DNA from: Rhizobium herbae
GTDB taxonomy: Bacteria > Pseudomonadota > Alphaproteobacteria > Rhizobiales > Rhizobiaceae
Length of the DNA stretch: 64,000 bases
NCBI RefSeq assembly: GCF_017873135.1
Contig: NZ_JAGGJV010000009.1
Span: forward strand, 124,001-188,000
Direction of reading: 5' to 3'
This document shows positions 7,222 to 16,480 of the stretch, piece after piece. Position 1 is the stretch's first letter. Every line of letters begins with the position of its first letter. Below the pieces are notes generated by a model. That model saw nothing but the letters and a program-made list of their open reading frames with translations. It searched no databases and was not told the origin of the DNA. The position numbers were made by a program, and so were the translations under genes.

Positions 7222-10025
7222 GCTTCCTGCCGTTTATCTTCGCCAATCCGCTGATGCTCGCAGCCCTCGTCGCCCTGCCGGCGATCTGGTGGCTTTTGCG
7301 CATGACGCCGCCGAAGCCTGTGACCGAAGTCTTCCCGCCGCTCAGGATTCTCGCCAGCGTCCTCAAGCGTGAGGAGACACCGTCGAAAAGCCCGTGGTGG
7401 CTGACGCTGCTGCGCATGCTGATGGCCGCTGCGATCATCCTCGCCATCGCCGATCCGGTCTTCAATCCGCGCTCGAACACGCTGGCCGGCAATGGTCCGC
7501 TGGCGCTGGTGATCGACAACAGCTGGGCGACGGCAACCGACTGGCAGCGTCGCGTCGAAACGGCGGACGCATTGATCGGAGACGCGGAAGCAAAGGACCT
7601 GCCGGTCGCAATCGTCTTCACCGCCGACAGCGAACACAATGCCGTGCCGGGATCGGCAACATCTGCGCGCAACCGCATGGCCGCCGCCGCGCCGCAGCCG
7701 CTACGCCCCAATCGGGAAGCGGCGATCAACGCCTTGCGCACGGGGCTCAATGGAACGGCTCCGGGCACACTGGCTTTCCTGTCGGACGGTATCGATGCGG
7801 GGGACACCAAGATCATGGCGGAACTCGCCGCCCTCTCCCCGGAAAATTTCAGACTGATCGAGGGCAGCAACGACCAGGCGGTGGCCATCAGCAATTCCGC
7901 CAATGATGCCGAGTCGATGGTGGTTAGCGCCACCCGCCTCGATACCGCCACTGCACGGACTTTGCCGATCACCGCCTACGATACGCGCGGTCGGGCGATC
8001 GCCAATGGCTCTCTCGCCTTTGCAGCCGGCGAAGGGCTGGCCAAGGGAACGCTCGCAGCGCCGTTCGAACTGCGCAACGATTTCGCGCGGGTCGCCATCG
8101 ACGGCGCGGCGACGGCCGGCGGCACGTTCCTGCTCGACGACGGCTTCCGCCGCCGTCGCGTGGCTCTCCTGAGCGGCGAGGCGCGCGACCAGTCGCAGCC
8201 TTTGCTCTCCCCGCTCTACTATATCAATCGGGCACTCGCACCCTATGCCGATCTGATCCAGCCAAACGAAGCCGATCTGGCGGTGTCGATCCCCGAACTG
8301 CTGGCGCAGAAGCCATCCATGCTGATCATGGCCGATATCGGCCGCCTGCCGGAAGAGACCTATGCGCCGGTGACCAAATGGATCGAAAACGGCGGCACGC
8401 TGATCCGCTTTGCCGGTCCGCGCCTGGCCGCCGCCCCTGCCGACGATCCGCTGGTGCCCGTCACGTTGCGACAGGGCGAACGCGCACTGGGTGGTGCCCT
8501 GTCCTGGTCGGAGCCGCAGCCGCTGGCCGACTATCCGGCGCTGAGCCCTTTTGCCGGCATGCCGCGTCCCGAAGGCATCCTCGTCAAGCGGCAGGTTCTT
8601 GCCGAACCGACCGCCGATCTCTCGTCGCGCACCTGGGCAAGCCTTGCCGACGGCACGCCGTTGGTGACAACCAAGACGCAAGGCGCCGGCCGCATCATCC
8701 TCTTCCATGTCAGCGCCGAGGCGACCTGGTCGAACTTGCCGATCTCGGGCGATTTCGTCGAGATGCTGCGCCGGAGCGTGCAATTGTCGCGCAGCGGCGG
8801 TGTAGCGAGCGACGGAGCAGCGTCGGGCCAGACATTGGCACCGTACCGCCTGCTGAATGCCGACGGCGTGCTGATCAGCGAAACCGGCCGGGCGCGGCCG
8901 CTGGAAATCGCGGCGGGAACGACGCCGGTCTCCACCGCCGAAAACCCGCCCGGCCTTTATGGTTCGGAAGAAGGATTTACCGCCCTGAACCTGTTGCCCC
9001 GCGATACGCAATTGAAGCCGATCGACGCCACCGGTCTTTCCATACCCTACACCGCCGAACCGCTGATCGGCGCCGAGGCGTGGTCGCTGAAACCGTCGCT
9101 GTTTGCCGCGGCGCTCATCCTGCTTTTGATCGATACGGCCGTCGTCCTGTTCATGGGCGGCGCTTTTGCACGGCTGAGAATGCCGGCCGCGGCCATGATC
9201 GTCCTGGCGCTGGCAGCGGGTACGCTGATCATAACACCCGCCTCTTCGCTTGCCGATGACAGCAGGCCCGGCGACGACCTGATCCTCCGGCAACTGGACA
9301 AGACCCATCTGGCTTATGTCATCACCGGCGAAGCCGATGTCGACCGCCTTTCCGAGCGCGGCCTTGCCGGTCTGACCGAATTCCTGACCTACCGTACGAC
9401 GCTCGAACCCGGCCCGCCGATCGGCCTCGATATCGCCTCGGACGAGCTGTCCTTCTATTCGCTGATCTACTGGCCGGTGTCGGCCAATGCGCCGATGCCG
9501 AGCCCGGCGGCGATCAGCCGGATCGACGCCTATATGCGTGCCGGCGGCACGGTACTGTTCGACACGCGCGACCAATTCTCCTCGCTTGGAACGAGCGCCG
9601 GTACCAGTCCCAACGGCGAGCGGCTGCAGGCGATCCTTGCCGATCTCGACATCCCGCCGCTGGAGCCGGTGCCGACCGACAATGTGCTGACCAAGTCCTT
9701 CTACCTGCTGTCGAGCTTCCCCGGACGCTACAATGGCAGCCCGCTGTGGATCGAGGCTCAACCGGACAATGGCTCACAGCCGACCGGCAGGCCGGCGCGC
9801 TCGGGCGACGGCGTGTCGCCGATCATGATCACCGGCAATGATTTCGCCGGCGCCTGGGCGATCGACACCAACGGTATGCCGCTTTTGCCGACCGTGCCGC
9901 CGGACGAGCAGCAGCGCGAACTCGCCTTCCGCTCCGGCGTCAACATCATGATGTATATGCTGACCGGCAACTACAAGGCCGACCAGGTGCATATCCCGGC
10001 TCTGCTCGAACGGCTTGGCCAGTGA
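7218..10025 (+). CDS. large BatA-type / DUF4159 membrane protein
   Basis: This 935-residue protein starts with the BatA N-terminal membrane segment (FANPLMLAALVALPAIWWLL), then a long periplasmic-type region with vWA-like and glutamine-amidotransferase-like stretches. Two hydrophobic helices follow at about residues 629-651 and 655-675, and a DUF4159 domain occupies about 690-930. The second helix ends like a signal peptide, so the DUF4159 part is probably outside the cytoplasm. It belongs to the MoxR operon, is coupled to the DUF58 gene, and is probably part of an envelope complex of unknown role. Confidence 0.85.
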   Translation: MSFLPFIFANPLMLAALVALPAIWWLLRMTPPKPVTEVFPPLRILASVLKREETPSKSPWWLTLLRMLMAAAIILAIADPVFNPRSNTLAGNGPLALVIDNSWATATDWQRRVETADALIGDAEAKDLPVAIVFTADSEHNAVPGSATSARNRMAAAAPQPLRPNREAAINALRTGLNGTAPGTLAFLSDGIDAGDTKIMAELAALSPENFRLIEGSNDQAVAISNSANDAESMVVSATRLDTATARTLPITAYDTRGRAIANGSLAFAAGEGLAKGTLAAPFELRNDFARVAIDGAATAGGTFLLDDGFRRRRVALLSGEARDQSQPLLSPLYYINRALAPYADLIQPNEADLAVSIPELLAQKPSMLIMADIGRLPEETYAPVTKWIENGGTLIRFAGPRLAAAPADDPLVPVTLRQGERALGGALSWSEPQPLADYPALSPFAGMPRPEGILVKRQVLAEPTADLSSRTWASLADGTPLVTTKTQGAGRIILFHVSAEATWSNLPISGDFVEMLRRSVQLSRSGGVASDGAASGQTLAPYRLLNADGVLISETGRARPLEIAAGTTPVSTAENPPGLYGSEEGFTALNLLPRDTQLKPIDATGLSIPYTAEPLIGAEAWSLKPSLFAAALILLLIDTAVVLFMGGAFARLRMPAAAMIVLALAAGTLIITPASSLADDSRPGDDLILRQLDKTHLAYVITGEADVDRLSERGLAGLTEFLTYRTTLEPGPPIGLDIASDELSFYSLIYWPVSANAPMPSPAAISRIDAYMRAGGTVLFDTRDQFSSLGTSAGTSPNGERLQAILADLDIPPLEPVPTDNVLTKSFYLLSSFPGRYNGSPLWIEAQPDNGSQPTGRPARSGDGVSPIMITGNDFAGAWAIDTNGMPLLPTVPPDEQQRELAFRSGVNIMMYMLTGNYKADQVHIPALLERLGQ

Positions 10026-10035
10026 GGGCATGGCG

Positions 10036-12105
10036 ATGACACTCGATTTTCAGCCTCTATTGCCCTGGTCCGCGATCGCCGCTCTTGCGCTCGTGGCAAT
10101 CTTGCTGTCGGCGCTCGGCTTCTGGCGCGGCGTGCGCGGCGTGGCGTTCCGCACGGCGGCGCTGGTGGCCCTGTGCCTGGCGGTCGCCAATCCCGTCTTC
10201 TTCCAGGAGGAGCGCGAACCGCTCTCGACCATCGTCGGGGTCGTCGTCGATCGCAGCCAGAGCCAGGACAATGCCGGCCGCCGCGCAATGACCGATGCGG
10301 CGCTGGCAACGCTGAAGCAGCGGCTGGCCAAATTCCCGCAGATCGAGGCGCGCATCGTCGAGGCGGCAGATGACGAGAATACAGAAACGCCGTCGACCAA
10401 GCTCTTCACCGCCCTCCAGACGGCGCTGGCCGATGTCCCGCCCGCCCGCGTCGGCGGCGCGATCTTCATCACCGACGGCCAGATCCATGATGTTCCGGAC
10501 GTCAACCAGACGCTCGGCTTCGACGCGCCGATCCATGGGCTGATCACCGGCAAGCCGGACGAATTCGATCGCCGCATCGAGATCGTCAGCGGCCCGCGCT
10601 TCGGCATTGTCGGCGAGGAGCAGAAGGTCACCTTCCGCATCGCCGATGACGGCAAAGCCCCCGGCGGCACGGCGGAAGTCACCGTCAGCCTCAACGGCAA
10701 CCGGATCGCCACGGAAATGGCTGAGCCCGGCACCGACGTGCCCTTCGCCTTCACCGTCCCGCGTGGCGGCAACAACATCCTCGAATTCGCCGTGGCACCT
10801 GTTGCCGGCGAAGTGACGGAGGCCAACAACCGCGCCGTCCATGTCATAGACGGCATCCGCGAAAACCTGCGCGTGCTGCTGGTTTCGGGCGAGCCACATG
10901 CCGGTGAACGCGCCTGGCGCAACCTGTTGAAATCCGACGCCGCCGTCGATCTCGTGCATTTCACCATCCTGCGGCCGCCGGAAAAACAGGACGGCACGCC
11001 GATCAACGAACTGTCGCTGATCGCCTTTCCGACGCGCGAACTGTTCGTCGAGAAGATCAAGGAATTCGACCTGATCATCTTCGACCGCTATCAGCATCGC
11101 GGCGTTCTGCCGATCCTCTACTATGACAACATCGCCCAATATGTCGAAAACGGCGGCGCGCTGCTGATCGCGGCAGGCCCCGAACATGCCGGCGATGATT
11201 CGATTGCAACGACGCCGCTGTCGGCCGTACTTCCCGCAAGCCCCACCGGCTTCATGAATGAAAAGGCCTTCTATCCGCGTCTTTCGGATGAGGGAAAGAA
11301 ACACCCGGTCACCCGCGGCCTCGCGGGCGCCGACAGCGAGCCGCCGCATTGGGGCCGCTGGTTCCGCACGGTGGATGTCGACAAGCCGCTCGGCCAGACG
11401 GTGATGCAGGCCGCCGACGGCAAACCGCTCCTGGTGCTGAACCGCGTCGGCAAGGGCCGCGTCGCCATGCTCTTGTCCGATCAGGGCTGGCTCTGGTCGC
11501 GCGGCTTTGAGGGCGGCGGCCCGAGCGTTTCGCTCTATCGCCGCACGGCCCATTGGCTGATGCAGGAACCGGCGCTGGAGGAAGAGGCGCTCACGGCCCA
11601 TGCCAGCGGCCGGACGCTCGAAATCGCCCGCCAGACCATTGCCGGCGATCCGGGCGAAGCCACATTGACCTACCCCTCGGGCAAGACGGAGAGGATCGCT
11701 CTCAAGGAAGGCGAACCGGGCCTTTACAAGGCCAGTGTCCGCACGGCCGAGACCGGCCTGTTCGAAGTCACCAATGGCGAACTCAACACGCTGGTCCATG
11801 TCGGCAGCGTCGATGCGCCGGAGTTCAAGGCGACGATCTCGACCACGGAAACGCTTACGCCCTGGGCGGAAAAGACCAAGGGACTGGTGCAGCGCCTTGC
11901 CGATGCCAATGGTCCGGTCGACCTGCCGCCGATCCTGCCGGTGCGCGGCGCCGTCCGCGTTGCCGACGACCAGCGCATGTCGCTGCGCATGACCGACGAG
12001 ACGGTGCTGAAGGGCATCAATTCGCTGTCGCTGTTTGCCGGCTTCCTTGGTCTGGCGGCGCTGCTGTTCGTGCTTTCGGCGACTTGGCATCGCGAGGGGC
12101 GGTGA
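10036..12105 (+). CDS. large membrane protein of the MoxR operon (vWA/amidotransferase-like)
   Basis: This protein of about 689 residues has two N-terminal membrane helices (FQPLLPWSAIAALALVAIL and a second ending AVANPVFF), a vWA-like start (VGVVVDRSQSQDN), a GATase-like mid region (LLVSGEPHAGERAW) and a C-terminal helix just before the end. Start choice is uncertain: ATG at 10036 has GAGG at a good distance, while ATG 10030 and TTG 10015 are also in frame. It overlaps no domain that I can name with certainty. As last gene of the MoxR operon it likely works with the DUF4159 protein. Confidence 0.8.
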   Translation: MTLDFQPLLPWSAIAALALVAILLSALGFWRGVRGVAFRTAALVALCLAVANPVFFQEEREPLSTIVGVVVDRSQSQDNAGRRAMTDAALATLKQRLAKFPQIEARIVEAADDENTETPSTKLFTALQTALADVPPARVGGAIFITDGQIHDVPDVNQTLGFDAPIHGLITGKPDEFDRRIEIVSGPRFGIVGEEQKVTFRIADDGKAPGGTAEVTVSLNGNRIATEMAEPGTDVPFAFTVPRGGNNILEFAVAPVAGEVTEANNRAVHVIDGIRENLRVLLVSGEPHAGERAWRNLLKSDAAVDLVHFTILRPPEKQDGTPINELSLIAFPTRELFVEKIKEFDLIIFDRYQHRGVLPILYYDNIAQYVENGGALLIAAGPEHAGDDSIATTPLSAVLPASPTGFMNEKAFYPRLSDEGKKHPVTRGLAGADSEPPHWGRWFRTVDVDKPLGQTVMQAADGKPLLVLNRVGKGRVAMLLSDQGWLWSRGFEGGGPSVSLYRRTAHWLMQEPALEEEALTAHASGRTLEIARQTIAGDPGEATLTYPSGKTERIALKEGEPGLYKASVRTAETGLFEVTNGELNTLVHVGSVDAPEFKATISTTETLTPWAEKTKGLVQRLADANGPVDLPPILPVRGAVRVADDQRMSLRMTDETVLKGINSLSLFAGFLGLAALLFVLSATWHREGR

Positions 12106-12368
12106 ATATTTGTCCGACGGCAGTTTTAGTGGTGCGCCATCGGGTTTCACTCCTGAGTTAGCAACACGACATATCACTAACCTATCGCCAGTAGCACCTC
12201 TTATTCGAGCTGCATGGCACTTGCTCCCGATTTGGCGGCGCGGGTTGCGTTACCGTGATTGAAATTTAGGAATGACCGTTAGCCGTGGTTGTTGCCAGTC
12301 AAGCTAGGTTCTATTAGCAATCTTCTCGGACTTGACCTCTAAGCGCTTCAACGAAGGCAGCGTTGGAT
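12106..12368. other. AT-richer scar with possible IS3-type transposase remnant
   Basis: No intact gene is visible. On the minus strand, positions about 12363-12312 encode NAAFVEALRGQVREDC followed by two stops. This resembles the FxEAxNGxxRxEC block of IS3-family OrfB transposases. Only this short block is recognisable, so the call is weak. Base composition falls abruptly after the MoxR operon ends at 12105. Confidence 0.25.
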
Positions 12369-12659
12369 ATGAAAATGGAAGATCGTGTTCTCTTTCTAGT
12401 CGATAGGCTTTTTCGCGAGAAGGCATCTTGGACATTGCTGATCAAAGAAATCCGGGCCTCATCGGGGGTGGATATACCAACGGCAGAACAGATCGCGCTC
12501 TCACATGAAGGATGGCGACGGCTAATCAACTATCGGATCAATCATGAACCCGAATGCCGAAAGGACGCGAAAACGCACATGAGGATCCGTGGCCGCGCTT
12601 CACTCGTCACATTGATTGACGATGAGTTGGTCATTGTAGCACCTAGGCAATTGACTTAG
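12369..12659 (+). CDS. hypothetical protein in low-GC patch
   Basis: This is an open frame of 96 residues from ATG 12369 (MKMEDRVLFLVDRLF); ATG 12375 and TTG 12363 are alternatives. It is a mixed-charge, probably soluble protein without membrane segment or motif that I recognise. It ends five bases before the decayed toxin frame, so the three small frames at 12369-13333 may once have been one transcript. Codon use and base composition are unlike the flanking genes. It might itself be a fragment. Confidence 0.45.
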   Translation: MKMEDRVLFLVDRLFREKASWTLLIKEIRASSGVDIPTAEQIALSHEGWRRLINYRINHEPECRKDAKTHMRIRGRASLVTLIDDELVIVAPRQLT

Positions 12660-12664
12660 GGGTG

Positions 12665-13053
12665 ATGTCCAATTCGTCCGCTGGTGGTGGAGATGAGTCT
12701 GATTTTTCGAAAAAAGACGGTGCGTCAGTTGGTGGTGCAACGCCAGACGAAAATAAGAACGACGATGATCCTGATGATGACGATCCCGATGGTAAGAAGA
12801 AAACTTTTGACCCATACACAGCGCATGGACGCCAACGGGCTGAAGAAGCAAAAACCGACCCACATAGGGCGGTCGGTGAGGGCGAATTATTCGCGAAGGA
12901 CGCGAATACAAGGACACAGAGACTGGAAATATAGTACATGTAAAGAGCAAAAAGGCGGCAGTAACGACACCTTCTGGAAAGTTTGTGACTTAGCTCGAAA
13001 ATACCAAAGCAAATACGGGAGCGGAGTTATGTCTGGAAGAAGGGAGCTATTGA
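12665..13053 (+). pseudogene. decayed C-terminal part of a polymorphic toxin-like protein
   Basis: The first frame gives MSNSSAGGGDESDF, an Asp-rich linker (DENKNDDDPDDDDPDGKKK) and TFDPYTAHGRQRAEEA. From about 12883 the reading continues one frame over as REGREYKDTETGNIVHV, then KSKKAAVTTPSGKFVT, a TAG stop at 12991-12993, and LENTKANTGAEL up to TGA at 13051. The tail GREYxDxxTGNxVxVK...GKxVTQxxNTxANT is one I remember from the ends of secreted polymorphic toxins, where the stop position is a Gln codon. One frameshift and one CAG-to-TAG-type change would explain the break. No toxin catalytic domain is seen. Confidence 0.5.
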
Positions 13054-13060
13054 AATAAAA

Positions 13061-13333
13061 ATGTACGAAAAAATTGAGGTGTGGGAAAACTCAAATAATA
13101 GTAAATTTGTATACGTTTTTATTTGCTTCAGCCATTTGGGATCTAATCTATATTACGTTCAAAGCATTGACGCATATAGGCCCGACGAGGAAATACGCGA
13201 GATGTACAATTTGCGAAAAAATTCCATAGAGCTTTTTTTAGATGAGCCTATAGATCACAGAGATCAAGGGCACGACACTCTTATGGCGGCAATACAAAAT
13301 GCAAAAAAGTGGGGGAGTTTTGATTTCGACTAG
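13061..13333 (+). CDS. small hypothetical protein, candidate orphan immunity protein
   Basis: This 90-residue frame (MYEKIEVWENSNNSKFVYVF at the N-terminus, ending AKKWGSFDFD) is intact and markedly AT-rich. It begins seven bases after the last stop of the decayed toxin-like frame, the usual place for a cognate immunity gene. It is acidic and aromatic-rich, as immunity proteins often are, and has no membrane helix. I do not recognise a named immunity family, so the assignment rests on position and character. Confidence 0.5.
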   Translation: MYEKIEVWENSNNSKFVYVFICFSHLGSNLYYVQSIDAYRPDEEIREMYNLRKNSIELFLDEPIDHRDQGHDTLMAAIQNAKKWGSFDFD

Positions 13334-13443
13334 CATTTTCAGGCTAGCCTCGGTCAGCCAAAGCAAGCCTTCTGTATGGCCGACCGGTAAATGAGTGCGG
13401 GGTTCAACCTTCGCTTGGCGCGCAGTCTTCTTCTGCGGGCCGC

Positions 13444-14616
13444 CTACAACCTCTTCCGAATCGGATCGAATTCCGGGCCGGGCTTGCGCTTGACCGGATC
13501 GGGTTCCCCGGCATCGATCGCGTCCCAATATTTCCAGTGGACCTTTTTCGAGCCGAGCTCGTAATCCATGCCATCCCAGCTATCCTCGCGGAAGCTGTAG
13601 AACGCCCAGTGCAGCTTGCTGTCGTCGAGCGACGTCAGCACGACCTCGAGATAGGTCGTGCAGCCTGCCCAGCGGCGCATGCAGCCGAATTCGCCGGCGA
13701 CCATGCGGTTGCGGGGTACATTATGGCTGTCGGCCCAGTCGACCGGCTGTTTCAGGTAAGCTGCGACACGCTCGCGGTTCCAGGTCTCGTCAGCATCGCC
13801 GAACGGCACCTTGCCCGGATAGGCATAAGGGGTTTCGCGCTTCATATTCGGCGCGCTGGTGGCCGCATAGGGCTCGTACATATGGAAGCTGTAGAGCACC
13901 TTGTCGTCGGCGAGCGGCTTTGGCCAATAGCTGAAGGCATCGGCTGCCGCATACCAGCCCGCATCGGCCATGATCGGCGTCGACGGATCGACTTCGCGGA
14001 TGGCCTTGATGACCGTCTCGTAGAAGGCAGGCAAGTCGCGCGCCGTTCCAGCCTGCCCGGCATACCAGGCGCCCATCGCATCCGCGCTCGCATGTTCGGC
14101 AACACCATTGTTCTTCTCCGGTGCCGGCTCGTTGATGATGTTGTAGGCCGCAACACCGGGGTGATCCTTCAGGGCCGCGGCCAGATCCTTCCAGAAGGCG
14201 GCGGCCTGCGCCCACCACACCTCGTCCTGCCAGATCCGGCCATCGAATGTGTTGCCGTTGTTCTGCGCCCAGCGCATGCCGGGCAGCGACAGCGGCGTGA
14301 TCACGACTTTTAGCCCGGCCTTGTCGGCCCGGTCGAGCGTCGCCTTCAGCGTCGCAAGGTCCTGCGCCGGAATGCCCTCGTATTTGTCGGCATCGCCAAT
14401 CAGGAAGTCGCGTTTCGCCGGCTTCCACTTGTCGTAGGACAGCCGCACCCAGCTGGCGCCATAGCCTTTCAGGGCGTCGAAATAGGCCTGGTCCGGCGGC
14501 AAACGATTGAAGCTGTTGCCACCGTGCTGCGGCTTGTCCCAGAAATGGATGAGATCGGCGGCGGAGACCGAGTTGGCAAACAGAAGCGAGGCGAAGAAGG
14601 CCGGCAGGAGACGCAT
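13444..14616 (-). CDS. secreted glycoside hydrolase family 5 (cellulase-like)
   Basis: This 390-residue protein has a signal peptide (MRLLPAFFASLLFANSVSAA) and a GH5-type TIM barrel. The acid/base Glu is E163 in IINEP and the nucleophile is E309 in VAGEFGC; WxRxSYDKW and HMYEP also match. It should cleave beta-1,4-glucan or a related polysaccharide outside the cytoplasm. ATG 14616 was chosen because it starts the signal peptide; an in-frame codon at 14658 would extend it. It stands alone, so it is not obviously part of a cellulose-synthesis operon. Confidence 0.85.
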   Translation of the reverse strand: MRLLPAFFASLLFANSVSAADLIHFWDKPQHGGNSFNRLPPDQAYFDALKGYGASWVRLSYDKWKPAKRDFLIGDADKYEGIPAQDLATLKATLDRADKAGLKVVITPLSLPGMRWAQNNGNTFDGRIWQDEVWWAQAAAFWKDLAAALKDHPGVAAYNIINEPAPEKNNGVAEHASADAMGAWYAGQAGTARDLPAFYETVIKAIREVDPSTPIMADAGWYAAADAFSYWPKPLADDKVLYSFHMYEPYAATSAPNMKRETPYAYPGKVPFGDADETWNRERVAAYLKQPVDWADSHNVPRNRMVAGEFGCMRRWAGCTTYLEVVLTSLDDSKLHWAFYSFREDSWDGMDYELGSKKVHWKYWDAIDAGEPDPVKRKPGPEFDPIRKRL

Positions 14617-14714
14617 TGACAATATCCCGGTTGCGATGGCCGGGATATTCGCAGTCACTGTGGCGGAATTGGGAAACCGGCGGACTTATCCGCCGGTATT
14701 CCCTTGCCCGGCAA

Positions 14715-15236
14715 TCACGCCCGCCAATGGATGTCGCCCTTCAGGCCGGCATGAACGTCTTCCGTCATCGGCACGACCAGAACGCGATTGAAATCGACCG
14801 GCCCGGGAAAAGTGAGCGCGCCATAAGCGACCTTCTCGAAGCCGAGCGGCTGGTAATAGGGCGGGTCGCCGACCAGGATGACGCATTGCGACCCCTTGCG
14901 CCGCGCCGCCTCGACGGCGATGCGCACCAGTTCCCGGCCGATACCGCGGTTCTTGTGCGACGGGCGCACCGCGAGCGGCCCGAGCAGGTGGCCCTTGATG
15001 GAGCCGGCGAGAACCGGGGTCATCCGCACCGAGGCGATGGTTTCGCCATCGTCGGCGCAGACGAAGGACAGCGACAGGTCGTGCGGACCCTGCTCGCGGA
15101 TGCGGGCGGCGGCGCGGGCGAACCGGCCGGGACCGAATGCTTCCTCATTGATGAGGTCGATGGCAGCGTCGTGGGAAGCGTCTTCGGTGAGATAGACGAG
15201 GTCGTGCTTTTTCATGAACATCGGGAAACCGGGCAT
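14715..15236 (-). CDS. GNAT family N-acetyltransferase
   Basis: This 173-residue protein has the GNAT acetyl-CoA loop LAVRPSHKNRGIGRELVR at about residues 88-105 and the downstream VGDPPYYQPLGFEKV typical of the YhbS-like branch. The acceptor substrate cannot be read from sequence. ATG at 15221 or 15215 would give a slightly shorter protein, and no upstream site clearly decides. The gene lies alone between the GH5 gene and a divergent glutathionyl-hydroquinone reductase. Confidence 0.85.
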   Translation of the reverse strand: MPGFPMFMKKHDLVYLTEDASHDAAIDLINEEAFGPGRFARAAARIREQGPHDLSLSFVCADDGETIASVRMTPVLAGSIKGHLLGPLAVRPSHKNRGIGRELVRIAVEAARRKGSQCVILVGDPPYYQPLGFEKVAYGALTFPGPVDFNRVLVVPMTEDVHAGLKGDIHWRA

Positions 15237-15495
15237 ACGAGACGGATAAAAGGTGATGGCTTCGCCCTCAAGGCGTTTTCGGCATCAGCGTCGTCGTGGG
15301 CTTCCCGGGAAAAACATCAAATTGAATCCGTGTGCATGAAAATTCTGGATGGCCGGATAGCAGAAAAAAGCGCCACGTCAAAGCCTAAAACGCACTGTTC
15401 AGTATTTGCGGGCTATATGCGCCGCCTATAGTCGCTATTTAGAGGACAACGAATTCACGGAACAAGCGGCGCTCTCGCCGCGGGAGATAGCGACG

Positions 15496-16479
15496 ATGGG
15501 CATGCTGGTTGACGGCGTCTGGCAGGACGTCTGGTACGATACGAAGGAAACCAAGGGCCATTTCAAGCGGGCGGCCGCGCAGTTCCGCAACTGGATCACC
15601 GCCGACGGCTCGGCCGGCCCCTCCGGCGAAGGCGACTTCAAGGCGGAGGCCGGGCGCTATCATCTCTACGTGTCGCTCGCCTGCCCCTGGGCGCATCGCA
15701 CGCTGATCTTCCGCAAGCTGAAGAAGCTCGAAGACCTGATCACCGTCTCGGTCGTCGATCCGCTGATGTTGTCGAAGGGCTGGGAGTTCAAGAACGAGAT
15801 CGGCGGCACCGTCGATCATCTGTTCGGCTCGGACGCGCTCTGGCAGGTCTATGTGAAGGCCGACCCGCACTATTCCGGCCGCGTCACCGTGCCGGTGCTC
15901 TGGGACAAGCAGCAGAACAGGATGGTCTCGAACGAATCCTCCGAAATCATCCGGATGTTCAATTCGGCTTTCGATGGATTGACCGGTTCGAACGAGGATT
16001 TCTATCCGCAAGACCTGCGCGGCGAAATCGACGGTCTCAACGAGCGCATCTACAACGCCGTCAACAACGGCGTCTACAAAGCAGGCTTTGCCACGACGCA
16101 GGACGCCTACCAGGAAAACGTCACGGTGCTGTTCGAGATGCTGGACGAGCTGGAGGAGCGGCTGTCGACACGGCGATATTTGACCGGCGGAAGGGTCACC
16201 GAAGCCGATTGGCGGCTGTTCACGACGCTGGTGCGCTTCGATCCGGTCTATGTCGGCCATTTCAAGTGCAACATCCGCCGCATCGCAGACTACAGGAACC
16301 TGCAAGGCTACCTGCAGGACCTTTACCAGGTCGAAGGCGTCGCCGAGACGGTCAACATGCGCCACATCAAGGAACACTATTACCGCAGCCACACGATGAT
16401 CAATCCGACCGGCGTGGTTCCCGTCGGGCCAATCCTCGCCCTCGACGCACCGCATGGCCGCGAGACGCTGGCCGCCTGA
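15496..16479 (+). CDS. glutathionyl-hydroquinone reductase (YqjG-type GST)
   Basis: This 327-residue Xi-class glutathione transferase has the catalytic Cys63 in the LACPWAHR motif, the position known for E. coli YqjG, and the C-terminal helical domain ending with VNMRHIKEHYY. The enzyme reduces glutathionyl-hydroquinones in the cytosol. ATG 15496 follows a GGGAG site at 15482-15486 by nine bases; an open frame extends upstream but lacks such a site. Confidence 0.9.
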   Translation: MGMLVDGVWQDVWYDTKETKGHFKRAAAQFRNWITADGSAGPSGEGDFKAEAGRYHLYVSLACPWAHRTLIFRKLKKLEDLITVSVVDPLMLSKGWEFKNEIGGTVDHLFGSDALWQVYVKADPHYSGRVTVPVLWDKQQNRMVSNESSEIIRMFNSAFDGLTGSNEDFYPQDLRGEIDGLNERIYNAVNNGVYKAGFATTQDAYQENVTVLFEMLDELEERLSTRRYLTGGRVTEADWRLFTTLVRFDPVYVGHFKCNIRRIADYRNLQGYLQDLYQVEGVAETVNMRHIKEHYYRSHTMINPTGVVPVGPILALDAPHGRETLAA

Positions 16480-16480
16480 G

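Noticed and set aside
7701-9761. Long open frame on the minus strand, 686 codons
   Set aside because: It is antisense to the DUF4159 gene, has a low-complexity Arg/Gly/Gln composition and no domain; such shadow frames are normal in high-GC DNA. The same holds for minus-strand frames at 10057-12177 and 55504-57099.
12684-13058. Open frame of 124 codons ending next to the candidate immunity gene
   Set aside because: Its product is Arg/Met-rich and without family resemblance, whereas the two other frames carry the toxin-like linker and tail. It is best seen as a by-product of the frameshifted pseudogene.
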